Assembly (NCBI GenBank): GCA_017962545.1
Contig: JAGCVD010000021.1
Span: 17,379 to 81,378, forward strand
DNA from: Bacteroidales bacterium
GTDB taxonomy: Bacteria > Bacteroidota > Bacteroidia > Bacteroidales > P3
Reading direction: 5' to 3'
Length of the DNA: 64,000 nt
Position numbers and translations under genes: made by a program
Notes under the pieces: model-generated
Told to the model about the DNA's origin: nothing
Database searches by the model: none
The model's input: the letters and a program-made list of their open reading frames with translations, nothing else
In this document: piece by piece, positions 32,067 through 40,389 of the stretch
Numbering within the stretch: the first letter of the stretch is position 1
How the letters are laid out: each line of letters opens with the position of its first letter

Positions 32067-32624
32067 ATGAAGATGGAAGAGATTATACGGCAGACGGTGG
32101 AAGTGCTGCAGCAGGGCGGCACCATCCTTTATCCTACCGACACAATCTGGGGTATTGGATGCGATGCGCGCAATGCCGCAGCGGTAGAGAAACTGTATGC
32201 CATCAAGGAGCGCGACCGAAGCAAGAGTATGCTGGTGCTGGTGAGTTCGGAGTTCGGAGATTGGAGTTCGGAGATTGGGGACAGGCCGACGACTTATATA
32301 TTGCCACGGTCGATATGGCATGACGAGATGCATTTCGAGGTGGCCTCCAACCTGCCTGCCGCCGACGGCTCACTGGGTCTGCGAGAGCCGAAGCATGCCT
32401 TCTGCCAAGAGGTGCTCCGTCGCCTGGGGGCCCCCTTGGTCAGCACGTCGGCCAATCTGTCGGGACGTCCGTCGCCGTATATATATAATGATATAGAGGA
32501 ATCGCTGAAATCGAGGGTCGATTTCTGTGTGCCGCCACTACCGGTATTTCTCTCGGGAGAGACATGCGGCAGCCGTATTGTGAAAGTGAAAGAAGACGGT
32601 TCGCAAGAGATTATCCGGCCGTAG
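32067..32624 (+). CDS. tsaC: Threonylcarbamoyl-AMP synthase TsaC/Sua5 (YrdC)
   Basis: About 185 residues, the YrdC-domain enzyme that makes threonylcarbamoyl-AMP from threonine, bicarbonate and ATP for the tRNA t6A modification. Motifs: LQQGGTILYPTDTIWGIGCDA with the KR(S)xxxRxK nucleotide site later (IKERDRSKSMLVLV), and the C-terminal LGAPLVSTSANLSGRPSP. Start at ATG 32067 or 32073. Oddity: after the LVLV strand, five heptamers (GAGTTCG/GAGATTG, 32243-32277) encode SSEFGDWSSEIGD, in frame. Its 3' end overlaps the PPTase gene by 14 bp. Confidence 0.93.
   Translation: MKMEEIIRQTVEVLQQGGTILYPTDTIWGIGCDARNAAAVEKLYAIKERDRSKSMLVLVSSEFGDWSSEIGDRPTTYILPRSIWHDEMHFEVASNLPAADGSLGLREPKHAFCQEVLRRLGAPLVSTSANLSGRPSPYIYNDIEESLKSRVDFCVPPLPVFLSGETCGSRIVKVKEDGSQEIIRP
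32243..32277. repeat. In-frame heptamer array inside tsaC (CTCCGAN on the opposite strand)
   Basis: Five tandem units GAGTTCG, GAGTTCG, GAGATTG, GAGTTCG, GAGATTG. Read on the minus strand the unit is CTCCGAA/CTCCAAT, the same family as in pyrK and the kinase. Confidence 0.9.
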
Positions 32625-33114
32625 CAAAAGCCAACGCTGCCACGGTGTCGGGCAAGTCGCACGCTATCTCGTTTACTTCACAGTCTTTTGCTGACAAGGC
32701 ATCGACCATGCTGCCAAAGCCACGGATGCCTGTACCTTGGCATTTGAGGACGGCTTCTTTGCGTGTCCATAACCGAAGGAAAGCCATCTCGGGGTCTTCG
32801 CTATGTTGTATGGTGTCGACTTCAGCAGGCGTGCATACTCGTTTGATCAGCGAGGGATTGGTGTGCCGTCGGCTTTCGATGTCGATGCCTACAGGCCCAT
32901 GGTCGCTGAAAGCCGCAGCCACAGCGGTGCGACAGTGGCTGATGCTGATATATAGATTGGGATATTGGGGCAGGTAGGGTGCTCCGTGGCTGTCGTGCTC
33001 CACGAGGACCTCGTGCCCTATGAGTTGACCGAGTAGACGAACCGCCGCCGCACTCTGTTCAGCGTGAGTCTGCCACTGGCCACCGATTACCGACCATTGA
33101 CCGCCAAAGGTCAT
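32611..33114 (-). CDS. 4'-phosphopantetheinyl transferase
   Basis: 167 residues. It transfers phosphopantetheine from CoA to acyl-carrier proteins. Motifs: HDSHGAPYLPQYPNLYISIS, GPVGIDIESRRHTNPS (Mg-binding Asp-x-Glu), and FLRLWTRKEAVLKCQGTGI (WxxKEA). The size is shorter than Sfp but typical for the Bacteroidota HetI/Sfp-like type. It is translationally coupled to the DUF3467 gene (4-bp overlap) and converges on tsaC. Confidence 0.9.
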   Translation of the reverse strand: MTFGGQWSVIGGQWQTHAEQSAAAVRLLGQLIGHEVLVEHDSHGAPYLPQYPNLYISISHCRTAVAAAFSDHGPVGIDIESRRHTNPSLIKRVCTPAEVDTIQHSEDPEMAFLRLWTRKEAVLKCQGTGIRGFGSMVDALSAKDCEVNEIACDLPDTVAALAFATAG

Positions 33115-33425
33115 GCTTTGCCCAGGATGTCGTAGGGTACGGTGTCGCCCATGGTGGTATGTGGCTCCTCGATGGTGCCGAACTGCTGCTCGTATTTACG
33201 GATGTTGTCGTTCAGCGCCGCTAAGGTGCGTTTGGCATGGATGGGGTTCATGATGATGCGCTGCCGGATGGTGGCGCCTTCAGCGCCGGGAAGCATCTGG
33301 GCAAAATCCATCACCACCTCGGCGGGGGTGTGGCTGATGACCACGAGGTTTGAGTAGGTTCCTTCCGCTACCTCGGGTGTGATATTCAGTTTCAGGTTCT
33401 GCTGTTGCTCTTTCGGATTTGCCAT
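33111..33425 (-). CDS. DUF3467 family protein
   Basis: 104 residues. Typical DUF3467: LKLNITPEVAEGTYSNLVVISHTPAEVVMDFAQMLPG, AKRTLAALNDNIRKYEQQFG. Function unknown; family members are small soluble proteins of Bacteroidota and others. Encoded immediately upstream of the PPTase with overlapping codons. Confidence 0.88.
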   Translation of the reverse strand: MANPKEQQQNLKLNITPEVAEGTYSNLVVISHTPAEVVMDFAQMLPGAEGATIRQRIIMNPIHAKRTLAALNDNIRKYEQQFGTIEEPHTTMGDTVPYDILGKA

Positions 33426-33559
33426 AATTATGAATGTTTTGGAATGATAACGTAGGAGAACAAGAAATATTGTGCCGACAACGAGGAGTATAAGGGCTTG
33501 GAAAATAGTGTGTTTGTGATGGCACTATAAATTATTCTTTCCATATAAAAATATTTTAC

Positions 33560-33567
33560 TATTTTTG
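33560..33567 (+). promoter_or_regulatory. Promoter -7 box for the small membrane protein and efp
   Basis: TATTTTTG followed by CAC, 23 bp before the start at 33591. Confidence 0.72.
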
Positions 33568-33590
33568 CACCCTCAAAATCAATATACAAG

Positions 33591-33851
33591 ATGAGTCACA
33601 AGACCGCGATAAAGATATATGAGATAGCCTCCTACATCCTCATTTTGGGAGCCACGGCTATCTATTTCTGGCAGAAACAGCAAGGTCTCTCTCTCACCAT
33701 GCTGGTGTTGGCTTTGGCCATCTTCTGCCGCTGGATGATGGACCGTCACCGCTATCGCTCTTGCGACGAAGAGAATGACCAACTGCGTGACGACCTGCGC
33801 CGTCTCACCCAATTGCTGGCAGAAGAAAAGAAAAAGAACAATAACAAATAA
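33591..33851 (+). CDS. Small membrane protein with C-terminal coiled coil
   Basis: 86 residues: two hydrophobic segments (about 9-26 and 33-50), then a charged helical tail (SCDEENDQLRDDLRRLTQLLAEEKKK). Not recognised as a named family. It precedes efp by 15 bp from the same promoter. Function unknown. Confidence 0.75.
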   Translation: MSHKTAIKIYEIASYILILGATAIYFWQKQQGLSLTMLVLALAIFCRWMMDRHRYRSCDEENDQLRDDLRRLTQLLAEEKKKNNNK

Positions 33852-33866
33852 AACACACATCATTTT

Positions 33867-34430
33867 ATGGCAACAACCACCGACATTAAGAACGGACTTT
33901 GCATCAATTTCAACAACGATATCTATACCATCGTTGAGTTCCTTCACGTCAAGCCTGGCAAGGGCGCTGCTTTTGTGCGTACCAAGATGCGCAATGTTAA
34001 GACCGGCCGTATGCTGGAGAACACTTTCCCCAGCGGTGCCAAGATTGACATCGTGCGCGTCGAGCGTCGTCCCTACACCTACCTCTACAAGGAGGGCGAC
34101 ATGCATGTCTTCATGCACACCGAGACCTACGAGCAGATTTACATCCCCGAGCAGATTATCAACGCCCCGCAGTTCCTGAAAGACGGCCAGTACGTTGAGA
34201 TCACCGTTGAGGCCGACACCGAGACTCCGCTGACCTGCGAGTTGCCTCCGTTCATCGAGACCGTCGTTACCTATACCGAGCCTGGCTTCGCCGGCAATAC
34301 CGCCACCAACGCCATGAAGGACGCCACCGTGGAACCCGGTGTTCAGGTTCGCGTGCCTCTCTTCATCAAAGAGGGCGAGCGTATCAAGGTCGACACCCGC
34401 ACCTGCGAGTATGCAGAGCGCCTGAAATAG
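33867..34430 (+). CDS. efp: Elongation factor P
   Basis: 187 residues with the three beta-barrel domains of EF-P, which rescues ribosomes stalled at polyproline. Motifs: the KOW-like domain with [17 protein letters not shown] (the modified Lys lies in this loop), [12 protein letters not shown], and a C-terminal domain with [22 protein letters not shown]. The stop lies in a repeat array that extends into the start of the next gene. Confidence 0.95.
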   Translation: MATTTDIKNGLCINFNNDIYTIVEFLHVKPGKGAAFVRTKMRNVKTGRMLENTFPSGAKIDIVRVERRPYTYLYKEGDMHVFMHTETYEQIYIPEQIINAPQFLKDGQYVEITVEADTETPLTCELPPFIETVVTYTEPGFAGNTATNAMKDATVEPGVQVRVPLFIKEGERIKVDTRTCEYAERLK

Positions 34431-34463
34431 TTTAGGGTTAAAATTAAGAGTTTAGAGTTGAAA
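34429..34463. repeat. AGTTTAG-type heptamer array across the efp stop and next start
   Basis: Units AGTTTAG, GGTTAAA, ATTAAG, AGTTTAG, AGTTGAA. It covers the efp stop codon and the TTG start codon of the M28 gene. Confidence 0.7.
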
Positions 34464-35450
34464 AGACTTGTGATTATAGCAGCCTGCCTGCTTCTGCTGG
34501 CAGGCTGCAAACATAAGCAGGCGCAGCCTCCCGAGGTCGCCGCTGTCGACTACACTCAGGTCGCAGTACCTGATTTCTGCGCCGATTCGGCCTACCGCTA
34601 TACTGCCGACCAGTTGGCATTCGGCAACCGTATTCCCGGCAGCAAGGCCTGGCAGCGGTGTGCCGATTATCTCGTCGCGCAGATGCGGCGGTGGTGTGAC
34701 ACAGTCATCGTGCAGGATTTCCGTGCCATCCTCTGGGACAATAGCACTGTGCCAGGCAAGAATATCATTGCCTCGTTTAACCCACAGGCTCCTAGGCGTA
34801 TCCTGTTGGCAGCCCACTGGGACAGCCGCCGTTGGGCCGACCATGACGCTGATGTCAACCTTCAGCATAGCCCTGTTCCCGGTGCCAATGACGGCGCCGC
34901 CGGTGTGGCCACCCTCATGGAGATGGCTCGCGTCATGAGTGCTATGCCCCCCTCGGTGGGTGTCGACTTCATCTTCTTCGATGTTGAGGATCAAGGTGTC
35001 GCCGATTGGAGCGAGGTCTATGATGAGCATTCTTGGTGCAAAGGATCACAGTATTGGGCAGACAACAGGCACATACCCTACTACACCGCCGTCTATGGGG
35101 TTCTCTTTGATATGATAGGCACCCCGGAGCCACGCTTTACCAAGGAATATATAAGTCGCCAATATGCCCCGGGCCTCACGGAGAAACTTTGGCAGTGTGC
35201 AGCAGCCCTCGGGTACGGGAATATCTTTGTCAGCCAAAACACTGACCCCATCCTCGACGACCACCTTTATGTTAATCAGATGGCTGGCATACCGATGGTG
35301 GATATTGTGCAGAACAGCCCGACGACCAGTTTCTTTACCCACTGGCATACCACCACCGACGACCTCCAGTCGGTTAATGCTGAAGCGCTTCGTATTGTCG
35401 CTACCGTCACCATGAAGACACTCTATGGTGATTATCCTGCTGTGCAATGA
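34458..35450 (+). CDS. M28-family zinc lipoprotein, glutaminyl cyclase-like
   Basis: About 330 residues. Signal peptide with lipobox (IIAACLLLLAGC). The M28 domain has zinc-site segments LLAAHWDSRRWADHD, GANDGAAGVATLMEMAR and FIFFDVEDQG, and DMIGTP. In Bacteroidota this form resembles glutaminyl-peptide cyclotransferases. The only supportable start is TTG at 34458 (MKRLVIIAA), which lies inside the repeat array. It overlaps the next gene by 4 bp. Confidence 0.85.
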   Translation: MKRLVIIAACLLLLAGCKHKQAQPPEVAAVDYTQVAVPDFCADSAYRYTADQLAFGNRIPGSKAWQRCADYLVAQMRRWCDTVIVQDFRAILWDNSTVPGKNIIASFNPQAPRRILLAAHWDSRRWADHDADVNLQHSPVPGANDGAAGVATLMEMARVMSAMPPSVGVDFIFFDVEDQGVADWSEVYDEHSWCKGSQYWADNRHIPYYTAVYGVLFDMIGTPEPRFTKEYISRQYAPGLTEKLWQCAAALGYGNIFVSQNTDPILDDHLYVNQMAGIPMVDIVQNSPTTSFFTHWHTTTDDLQSVNAEALRIVATVTMKTLYGDYPAVQ

Positions 35451-35860
35451 GGAAGGTGTTGTATATCATCTCTGTCATGCTAATCTTCGCCGCCTGTGCC
35501 GGCGACCGTTGCCGCACACCTTTCGGAGAGGGCTGCTCGATAGACCTTTCCGAGCCGGAGTTTATTAATCTTTACAACAATCCGGGAGAGACGCTGGTTA
35601 TCTTCAACCGTGGTTACAGAGGTATCCTGGTGCACTGCATCAACTTCTCTGAATATGTGGCGTTTGAATGCGCCTGTCCTTATTGCCGAGAAACTGCTAT
35701 GGAGCCCGACGATTCCCGTCGCGCTTCGATGCTTATATGTCCCGAATGCGGCTCACGCTTTGAGGTTATCTTCGGCAACCCTCTTGAAGGAGCGCTTACC
35801 AACTGTATGCTTTACCAATACAATACCCATTATGATGGGCATTATTTGAGCATATACTAG
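35447..35860 (+). CDS. Lipoprotein with Rieske-like fold and four cysteines
   Basis: 137 residues, lipobox around residue 17 (LIFAAC). The mature part looks Rieske-like: hydrophobic strands, then FECACPYC and ICPECGS, finally GNPLEGALT...Y. In a Rieske domain the metal is held by CxH and CxxH; here it is CxxC and CxxC, which would fit zinc or a rubredoxin-type iron instead of 2Fe-2S. I am not sure of the family. The gene is coupled to the M28 gene by a 4-bp overlap and converges on the next gene. Confidence 0.65.
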   Translation: MRKVLYIISVMLIFAACAGDRCRTPFGEGCSIDLSEPEFINLYNNPGETLVIFNRGYRGILVHCINFSEYVAFECACPYCRETAMEPDDSRRASMLICPECGSRFEVIFGNPLEGALTNCMLYQYNTHYDGHYLSIY

Positions 35861-36360
35861 TTCCGTTTCCAGACAGTATACAGCAGATATACAATCAAGG
35901 CGGTGATTCCCAGCAGGAACAGCCGTGGAACGAACATGCTCACCAGAAGCGTTGCTGCCAGAATCCATACCACGCGCAATGCCATGCGTTTGTCGGGTGG
36001 TAGTGTCTGTAGCCGCTGTCTCATCTGCTGTCCCCATTGCTTTGCATTGTTCATGTTGTGACCTTTGTCGTCAACAGTCTCGGCATGCGTTGTGGGGATT
36101 TCCTTAACTCTTACTTTCAGTGTCTTAGAGCCATGCTTGCCATCTTTCCACGCCGTGATGGTCAAGGCGGTGCGCCCCTTCGAGCGGTGCAGGCGAAAGC
36201 GTTTGCTTCCCGTGATGTCGAGGGGCAACACGGTGGCCTTGAAGCCGTTGTCAATCTTCAGCTCCACGCGGTCGGCTCCTGTGCAATCCCATTTTATCTC
36301 TACGATGTCGCCTTCGGTCACCGAGGTGCGGTCCACGTCGAATGTCATTCTTTTCTCCAT
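35857..36360 (-). CDS. Membrane protein with N-terminal Ig-like domain
   Basis: 167 residues. The N-terminal half (MTFDVDRTSVTEGDIVEIKWDCTG, FRLHRSKGRTALTITAWKDG) looks like a soluble beta-sandwich of Ig type. The C-terminal half has a two-helix membrane hairpin (VVWILAATLLVSMFVPRLFLL and LIVYLLYTVW). Not a recognised family. It lies 10 bp downstream of pgi on the same strand, so it may be in its operon. It overlaps the convergent lipoprotein gene by 4 bp. Confidence 0.7.
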   Translation of the reverse strand: MEKRMTFDVDRTSVTEGDIVEIKWDCTGADRVELKIDNGFKATVLPLDITGSKRFRLHRSKGRTALTITAWKDGKHGSKTLKVRVKEIPTTHAETVDDKGHNMNNAKQWGQQMRQRLQTLPPDKRMALRVVWILAATLLVSMFVPRLFLLGITALIVYLLYTVWKRN

Positions 36361-36369
36361 ACTGGTGGC

Positions 36370-37677
36370 TTAGAAGCCGGGCTTGCCGAGAAGGTGGAAC
36401 ATGTTGCGTTTGTAGGCCTCAACGCCGGGTTGGTCGAAGGGGTTAACGCCGAGAGTATATCCGCTGACGCCACAGGCGAACTCAAAGAAATAGATTAGTT
36501 GGCCAAGGGTGTATTCATCTATCTTGTCTACAGTTATTTCCACGACAGGTATGCCTCCGTCCACATGGGCTTGGAGGGTTCCTTCGGCGGCGCAGTCGTT
36601 AATCTCAGTTAATGTTTTGCAAGTAAGATAGTTAATGCCATCAAGGTTGCGCTCATCGGTGGGCACTGGTACGGTGGCATTGGGTCGGCGTACACGGAGC
36701 ATGGTCTCCATCATCAAGCGCTCACCCTCCTGGACATACTGCCCCATGGAGTGCAGGTCGGTGGTGATGCTCAGGCTGTGAGGCAGCAAGCCTTTGTGTT
36801 CCTTGCCTTCGCTCTCGCCATAGAGTTGTTTCCACCATTCGGCCAGGTAGCGCAGGTTGGGTTGGCAGCTGACAAGCATCTCCACTTTGATACCACGACG
36901 GTAAAGGGCGTTGCGTACGGCGGCGTACAACAAAGCGGGGTTTCCGTCCAGGGTGTCGTCCTTATGGCAGATGACGCGCATATCGCTGGCACCTTGCAGC
37001 AGATGGTCGACATTATAGCCTGCCATGGCGATGGGAAGCAGTCCGACGGGTGTCAGGACCGAATAGCGGCCTCCGACGTTGTCGGGGATGACGTAGGCGG
37101 GGTAACCCTCCTGCTGTGCGATGTCGTGCAGGGCGCCGCGGCGGGCGTCGGTGATGGCAATGATGCGCCGCGAGGCTTCCTCCTTGCCGTATTTCTGCTC
37201 CAAATGGGCTTTGACAATACGGAATGCTACGGCAGGTTCGGTGGTGGTGCCGCTTTTAGAGATAACGCAGATGCTGTAGTCTTCATGGTCGAGAAGTTGA
37301 AGCAACTGGCTATAATAGTCCTCACCTAGTGTGTGTCCAGCGTAGACAACATAAGGCTTTTCGCCGCGTACCATAGAGGCGTATTCCGACTGAAGGGCTT
37401 CGATGACCATTCGGGCTCCCAAATAGGAGCCTCCGATGCCGATGACGACTAGTAGGCGGCTCTTTTCCGACAGGCGTTTCACGTCGGCTTTGAGGCTTGC
37501 GAGCATCTCGCTATTAATATCTTCCGGGAGATTCACCCAGCCGAGGAAATCGTTGCCGACAGCATCGCCTTTCAACAGATGTTCCTTTGCTTTTTTTACT
37601 TCGGGTAGCAGTGCCTCGATTTCATGTCTTGAAACAGAGTTGAATACATGCTCAACATTTACTTTTAAAGCGTCCAT
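36370..37677 (-). CDS. pgi: Glucose-6-phosphate isomerase
   Basis: 435 residues, the short type as in Bacillus. It interconverts glucose 6-phosphate and fructose 6-phosphate. Motifs: VIGIGGSYLGARM, ICVISKSGTTTEPAVAFRI, GGRYSVLTPVGLLPIAMAG and a C-terminal QPGVEAYKRNM. The His and Lys residues of the active site are in these stretches. A small membrane protein gene follows on the same strand. Confidence 0.95.
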   Translation of the reverse strand: MDALKVNVEHVFNSVSRHEIEALLPEVKKAKEHLLKGDAVGNDFLGWVNLPEDINSEMLASLKADVKRLSEKSRLLVVIGIGGSYLGARMVIEALQSEYASMVRGEKPYVVYAGHTLGEDYYSQLLQLLDHEDYSICVISKSGTTTEPAVAFRIVKAHLEQKYGKEEASRRIIAITDARRGALHDIAQQEGYPAYVIPDNVGGRYSVLTPVGLLPIAMAGYNVDHLLQGASDMRVICHKDDTLDGNPALLYAAVRNALYRRGIKVEMLVSCQPNLRYLAEWWKQLYGESEGKEHKGLLPHSLSITTDLHSMGQYVQEGERLMMETMLRVRRPNATVPVPTDERNLDGINYLTCKTLTEINDCAAEGTLQAHVDGGIPVVEITVDKIDEYTLGQLIYFFEFACGVSGYTLGVNPFDQPGVEAYKRNMFHLLGKPGF

Positions 37678-37820
37678 TTTGTTATATTTGTTGATAATTT
37701 GTTCGTATTTTGTATTGAAAATATGGTGTTTCGAGATTTTTTTTCATTCGTAACTTCAACATTTTCGCATAATTAACGAAATAAATAAAAAAATATTTTT
37801 CACAATTGAAAAAATATTTG

Positions 37821-37828
37821 TATTTTTG
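37821..37828 (+). promoter_or_regulatory. Promoter -7 box for the major OmpA-family gene
   Basis: TATTTTTG followed by CAC, 72 bp before the start, with an AT-rich upstream region and A-rich leader as expected for an abundant outer-membrane protein. Confidence 0.75.
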
Positions 37829-37899
37829 CACCGAATTATGAGATAATAAAGTAGTTAAGATATATTTTAGAATATTAACATTTAAAAATCATTAATGAT

Positions 37900-39168
37900 A
37901 TGCTGAAAAAACTAATCAAGATGGGCGTTGTGATGTCGCTTCTCGTGACTTCTGTTAGCGCCTTTGCACAAAAGAACGAGTATCCTCGTTACAGTTTCGG
38001 TAGCAACTGGTCGCTCGGCGGTGCTATCGATTACACTTGGGAGGCCCAGCAGCATGGTATGAGCCATCCTGATGGTGCTTGGAGAAGGTCGACCAACGTT
38101 GGTTTCGATCTCTTCGGTATGAAGAAATTCCACCACGCTTTCGATCTCCGTCTCCGTGCCCACGTCCCCACGCTGTGGAAAGGTCTGCAGGACAATTCCG
38201 GTTACTACATGGCCCGCTACACCACCCTTACCGGTGAGTTGATGTGGTCCCTCAGCAATGCCATCCACGGCTACGATCCCGATCGTAAATGGAGCGCCCC
38301 CTACTTCTTCGTCGGTGCTGGTGCTGCTATCGCCAACTGGGTCATTGACAAAGACCAGTTCGACGGCACCCATTATGCTGAGAAGAACCTTGGCCACGTG
38401 ACGCCCGTGCTGACCGCCGGTATCGGTGCCAGCTGGCAGTTCACCGAGAAGAGTTCCCTCTTCCTTGAGCTCGAGCTCAACGGAAACGACATTCCCGACA
38501 TCTTCCACCAGAAGTGGGCTGACCTCGGCATGGTTCACGCCGATGCTCGACTGGGTTACTTCTACAGCTTCGGTCTGACCGAGGCCGACCAGGCCATCGC
38601 TTCGCAGAAGAGCATGCTCACTCAGGACAACTTCGGCGCTCTCAACAGCCAGGTTGCCGCCCTCGAGCAGCAGGTTGCCAACAACCGCAACGAGGAGAAG
38701 AAACTCCAGAACCGTATCGCCGAGCTCGAGAAGCAGCTTGCTGACGCTCTCGCCGATCAGAACAACAAGGTCAACAGCGCCGCCGTTGATAGCCTGCAGG
38801 GCATCATCGACCAGATCAAGGCCGACCAGCTCAACTACTACGCTATGCCCTTCTCGGTGCTCTATGGTGTCGACGAGTGGCAGGTCACCGACGAGGAGAT
38901 GGACAAAGTTAAAGCCGTCGCTCGCGTGATGAAGGACAACTCGAACATCAAGATCATGGTTGTTGGTTTCGCCGACTACACTGGCAGCGATGCTTACAAC
39001 ATGAAGCTCTCCGAGCGTCGTGCCAATGAGGTCAAGCGCCTCCTCACCAAGAAGTATGGTATCGATGCCGATCGTATCGAGGTCGACTACAAGGGTAAGA
39101 GCGCTCCCTTCGGCGATGTGCAGTATGCCATCAACCGTCGCGTCAGCTTCTACCGCGTGATTGAATAG
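37900..39168 (+). CDS. OmpA-family porin with coiled coil and peptidoglycan-binding domain
   Basis: 422 residues. Signal peptide (MLKKLIKMGVVMSLLVTSVSAFA), N-terminal eight-strand-like barrel of about 210 residues (LGGAIDYTWEAQ to DARLGYFYSFGL), a helical coiled-coil region of about 75 residues (QVAALEQQVANNRNEEKKLQ), and a C-terminal OmpA domain (IMVVGFADYTGSDAYNMKLSERRANEVK) with the Asp and Arg that bind meso-DAP. It anchors the outer membrane to peptidoglycan. A terminator follows. Confidence 0.92.
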   Translation: MLKKLIKMGVVMSLLVTSVSAFAQKNEYPRYSFGSNWSLGGAIDYTWEAQQHGMSHPDGAWRRSTNVGFDLFGMKKFHHAFDLRLRAHVPTLWKGLQDNSGYYMARYTTLTGELMWSLSNAIHGYDPDRKWSAPYFFVGAGAAIANWVIDKDQFDGTHYAEKNLGHVTPVLTAGIGASWQFTEKSSLFLELELNGNDIPDIFHQKWADLGMVHADARLGYFYSFGLTEADQAIASQKSMLTQDNFGALNSQVAALEQQVANNRNEEKKLQNRIAELEKQLADALADQNNKVNSAAVDSLQGIIDQIKADQLNYYAMPFSVLYGVDEWQVTDEEMDKVKAVARVMKDNSNIKIMVVGFADYTGSDAYNMKLSERRANEVKRLLTKKYGIDADRIEVDYKGKSAPFGDVQYAINRRVSFYRVIE

Positions 39169-39189
39169 TCCTTGTGACTAAAGAATAGA

Positions 39190-39219
39190 AGAGGGTCTCT
39201 CTGCAGAGAGGCCCTCTTT
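39190..39219 (+). terminator. Intrinsic terminator after the OmpA gene
   Basis: A 13-bp near-perfect stem around CTCTCTGCAGAGAG, then TTT. Convergent with the next gene. Confidence 0.85.
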
Positions 39220-39248
39220 ATTTATATATTGTATATACAAATACTCAA

Positions 39249-40385
39249 TTACTCCGAGAGTATCTTGTATTCCACACGCCGGTTATTCTGACGTCCTTCC
39301 GGAGTGTCGTTGGTGTCGGTGGGCAGGTTCTTGCCAAAACCTCGCCAAGTGAGTCGGCTGCGGTCGATGCCATGAGCGACCAGGTAGTCGGCCACAGCCT
39401 TGGCTCTGTTTTCGGAAAGAATACGGTTGCGCTCCACGGTGCCTTGGTTGTCGGTATGACCACGCAGTTCGATGCGCATGGTGGGATGCTCGTTGAGGAG
39501 GGTGATGAGGGTGAGTAGGTCGTGATAGGATTGTGGAAGAATATCGCTTTTGTCGGTATCAAACAGTACGTTGCGAAGAGTGACGATATCACCTTTGCGG
39601 AGTGGCGTCACAGCAACGGTGTCTTTGCTTTCCTCGATGCAGTCGAGACACCGTACATTCACGTCATCGATATAGTAATAGGCGCCAGAGAGCACAGCGC
39701 TAGGATTGTCGGTCGGAACGACGTGCGAATGATTGAACGAGTTGAAATTGCCGATGGTAAGGTAACGCTCGCCGCCTTGTGCTACGAACTCGCCCGAGAC
39801 CTGATGCCAGTGCTGGCCGTCGTCAATCACTTCGTCGTTGACGACCTGCGGTTTATAGTAGGTGGCTATCATCTGTTTCTGTCCGCCGCCTAGGTCGGAT
39901 ATTTCATTCCGCATCAATATATTCCACGTCGTGTCGGAGATGCGTTCGGATGTGAACAAGGCCCCCAGCGTGGCTATGGCATAGGGCGACTTGTCGGCCA
40001 GGCTTGCCCAAAAGCTGACGTGGTAGCGGTGGCCGGCTTTTAATGGCTCGCGTAGTTCGGTCTGAAGATACTCGCGGTAGTTCTCTTTTGAGCAATAGAT
40101 ACCACAATATGCCGCGCCAGTGTGAGGTTCTTGCTGCCCCATTTTGTTACGTGGGGTCTGACATTCACGTCCTCCACACGAATTGAAGTAGTCGCTGCTG
40201 CCCTTGGTGGGTTGCCACCAAGCATCGACGCCACTCATGATTCCTAGCGCATCGATTCGTTGCGGACATTGGTTATATTCTTCAAACGAGGGGTTATATA
40301 CCATGTTATCAGCTGACTGTGCGTTTGCATGGCCCCAGTTGAGTAGGGCTAGTAGACTGACGAGTGGTAACCAGAGCTTCTTCAT
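39249..40385 (-). CDS. OmpA-family protein with N-terminal carbohydrate-binding-like domain
   Basis: 378 residues from ATG 40385 (MKKLWLPLVSLLALLNWGHANA signal). The N-terminal part is a beta-sandwich as seen in Bacteroidota OmpA proteins with NLVYNPSFEEY-like openings (NMVYNPSFEEYNQCP), the C-terminal part an OmpA peptidoglycan-binding domain (IELRGHTDNQG, SENRAKAVADYLVAHGI, GRQNNRRVE). It is the last gene of a minus-strand unit purN-GT4-ompA; 4 bp separate it from the GT4 gene. A longer frame upstream lacks a sensible signal. Confidence 0.88.
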   Translation of the reverse strand: MKKLWLPLVSLLALLNWGHANAQSADNMVYNPSFEEYNQCPQRIDALGIMSGVDAWWQPTKGSSDYFNSCGGRECQTPRNKMGQQEPHTGAAYCGIYCSKENYREYLQTELREPLKAGHRYHVSFWASLADKSPYAIATLGALFTSERISDTTWNILMRNEISDLGGGQKQMIATYYKPQVVNDEVIDDGQHWHQVSGEFVAQGGERYLTIGNFNSFNHSHVVPTDNPSAVLSGAYYYIDDVNVRCLDCIEESKDTVAVTPLRKGDIVTLRNVLFDTDKSDILPQSYHDLLTLITLLNEHPTMRIELRGHTDNQGTVERNRILSENRAKAVADYLVAHGIDRSRLTWRGFGKNLPTDTNDTPEGRQNNRRVEYKILSE

Positions 40386-40389
40386 ATAA

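Noticed and set aside
32872-32886. 15-bp match in the PPTase gene to the left half of the REP-like 28-mer
   Set aside because: It encodes the conserved SRRHTNP stretch of the PPTase on the minus strand and lacks the palindrome, so chance is more likely.
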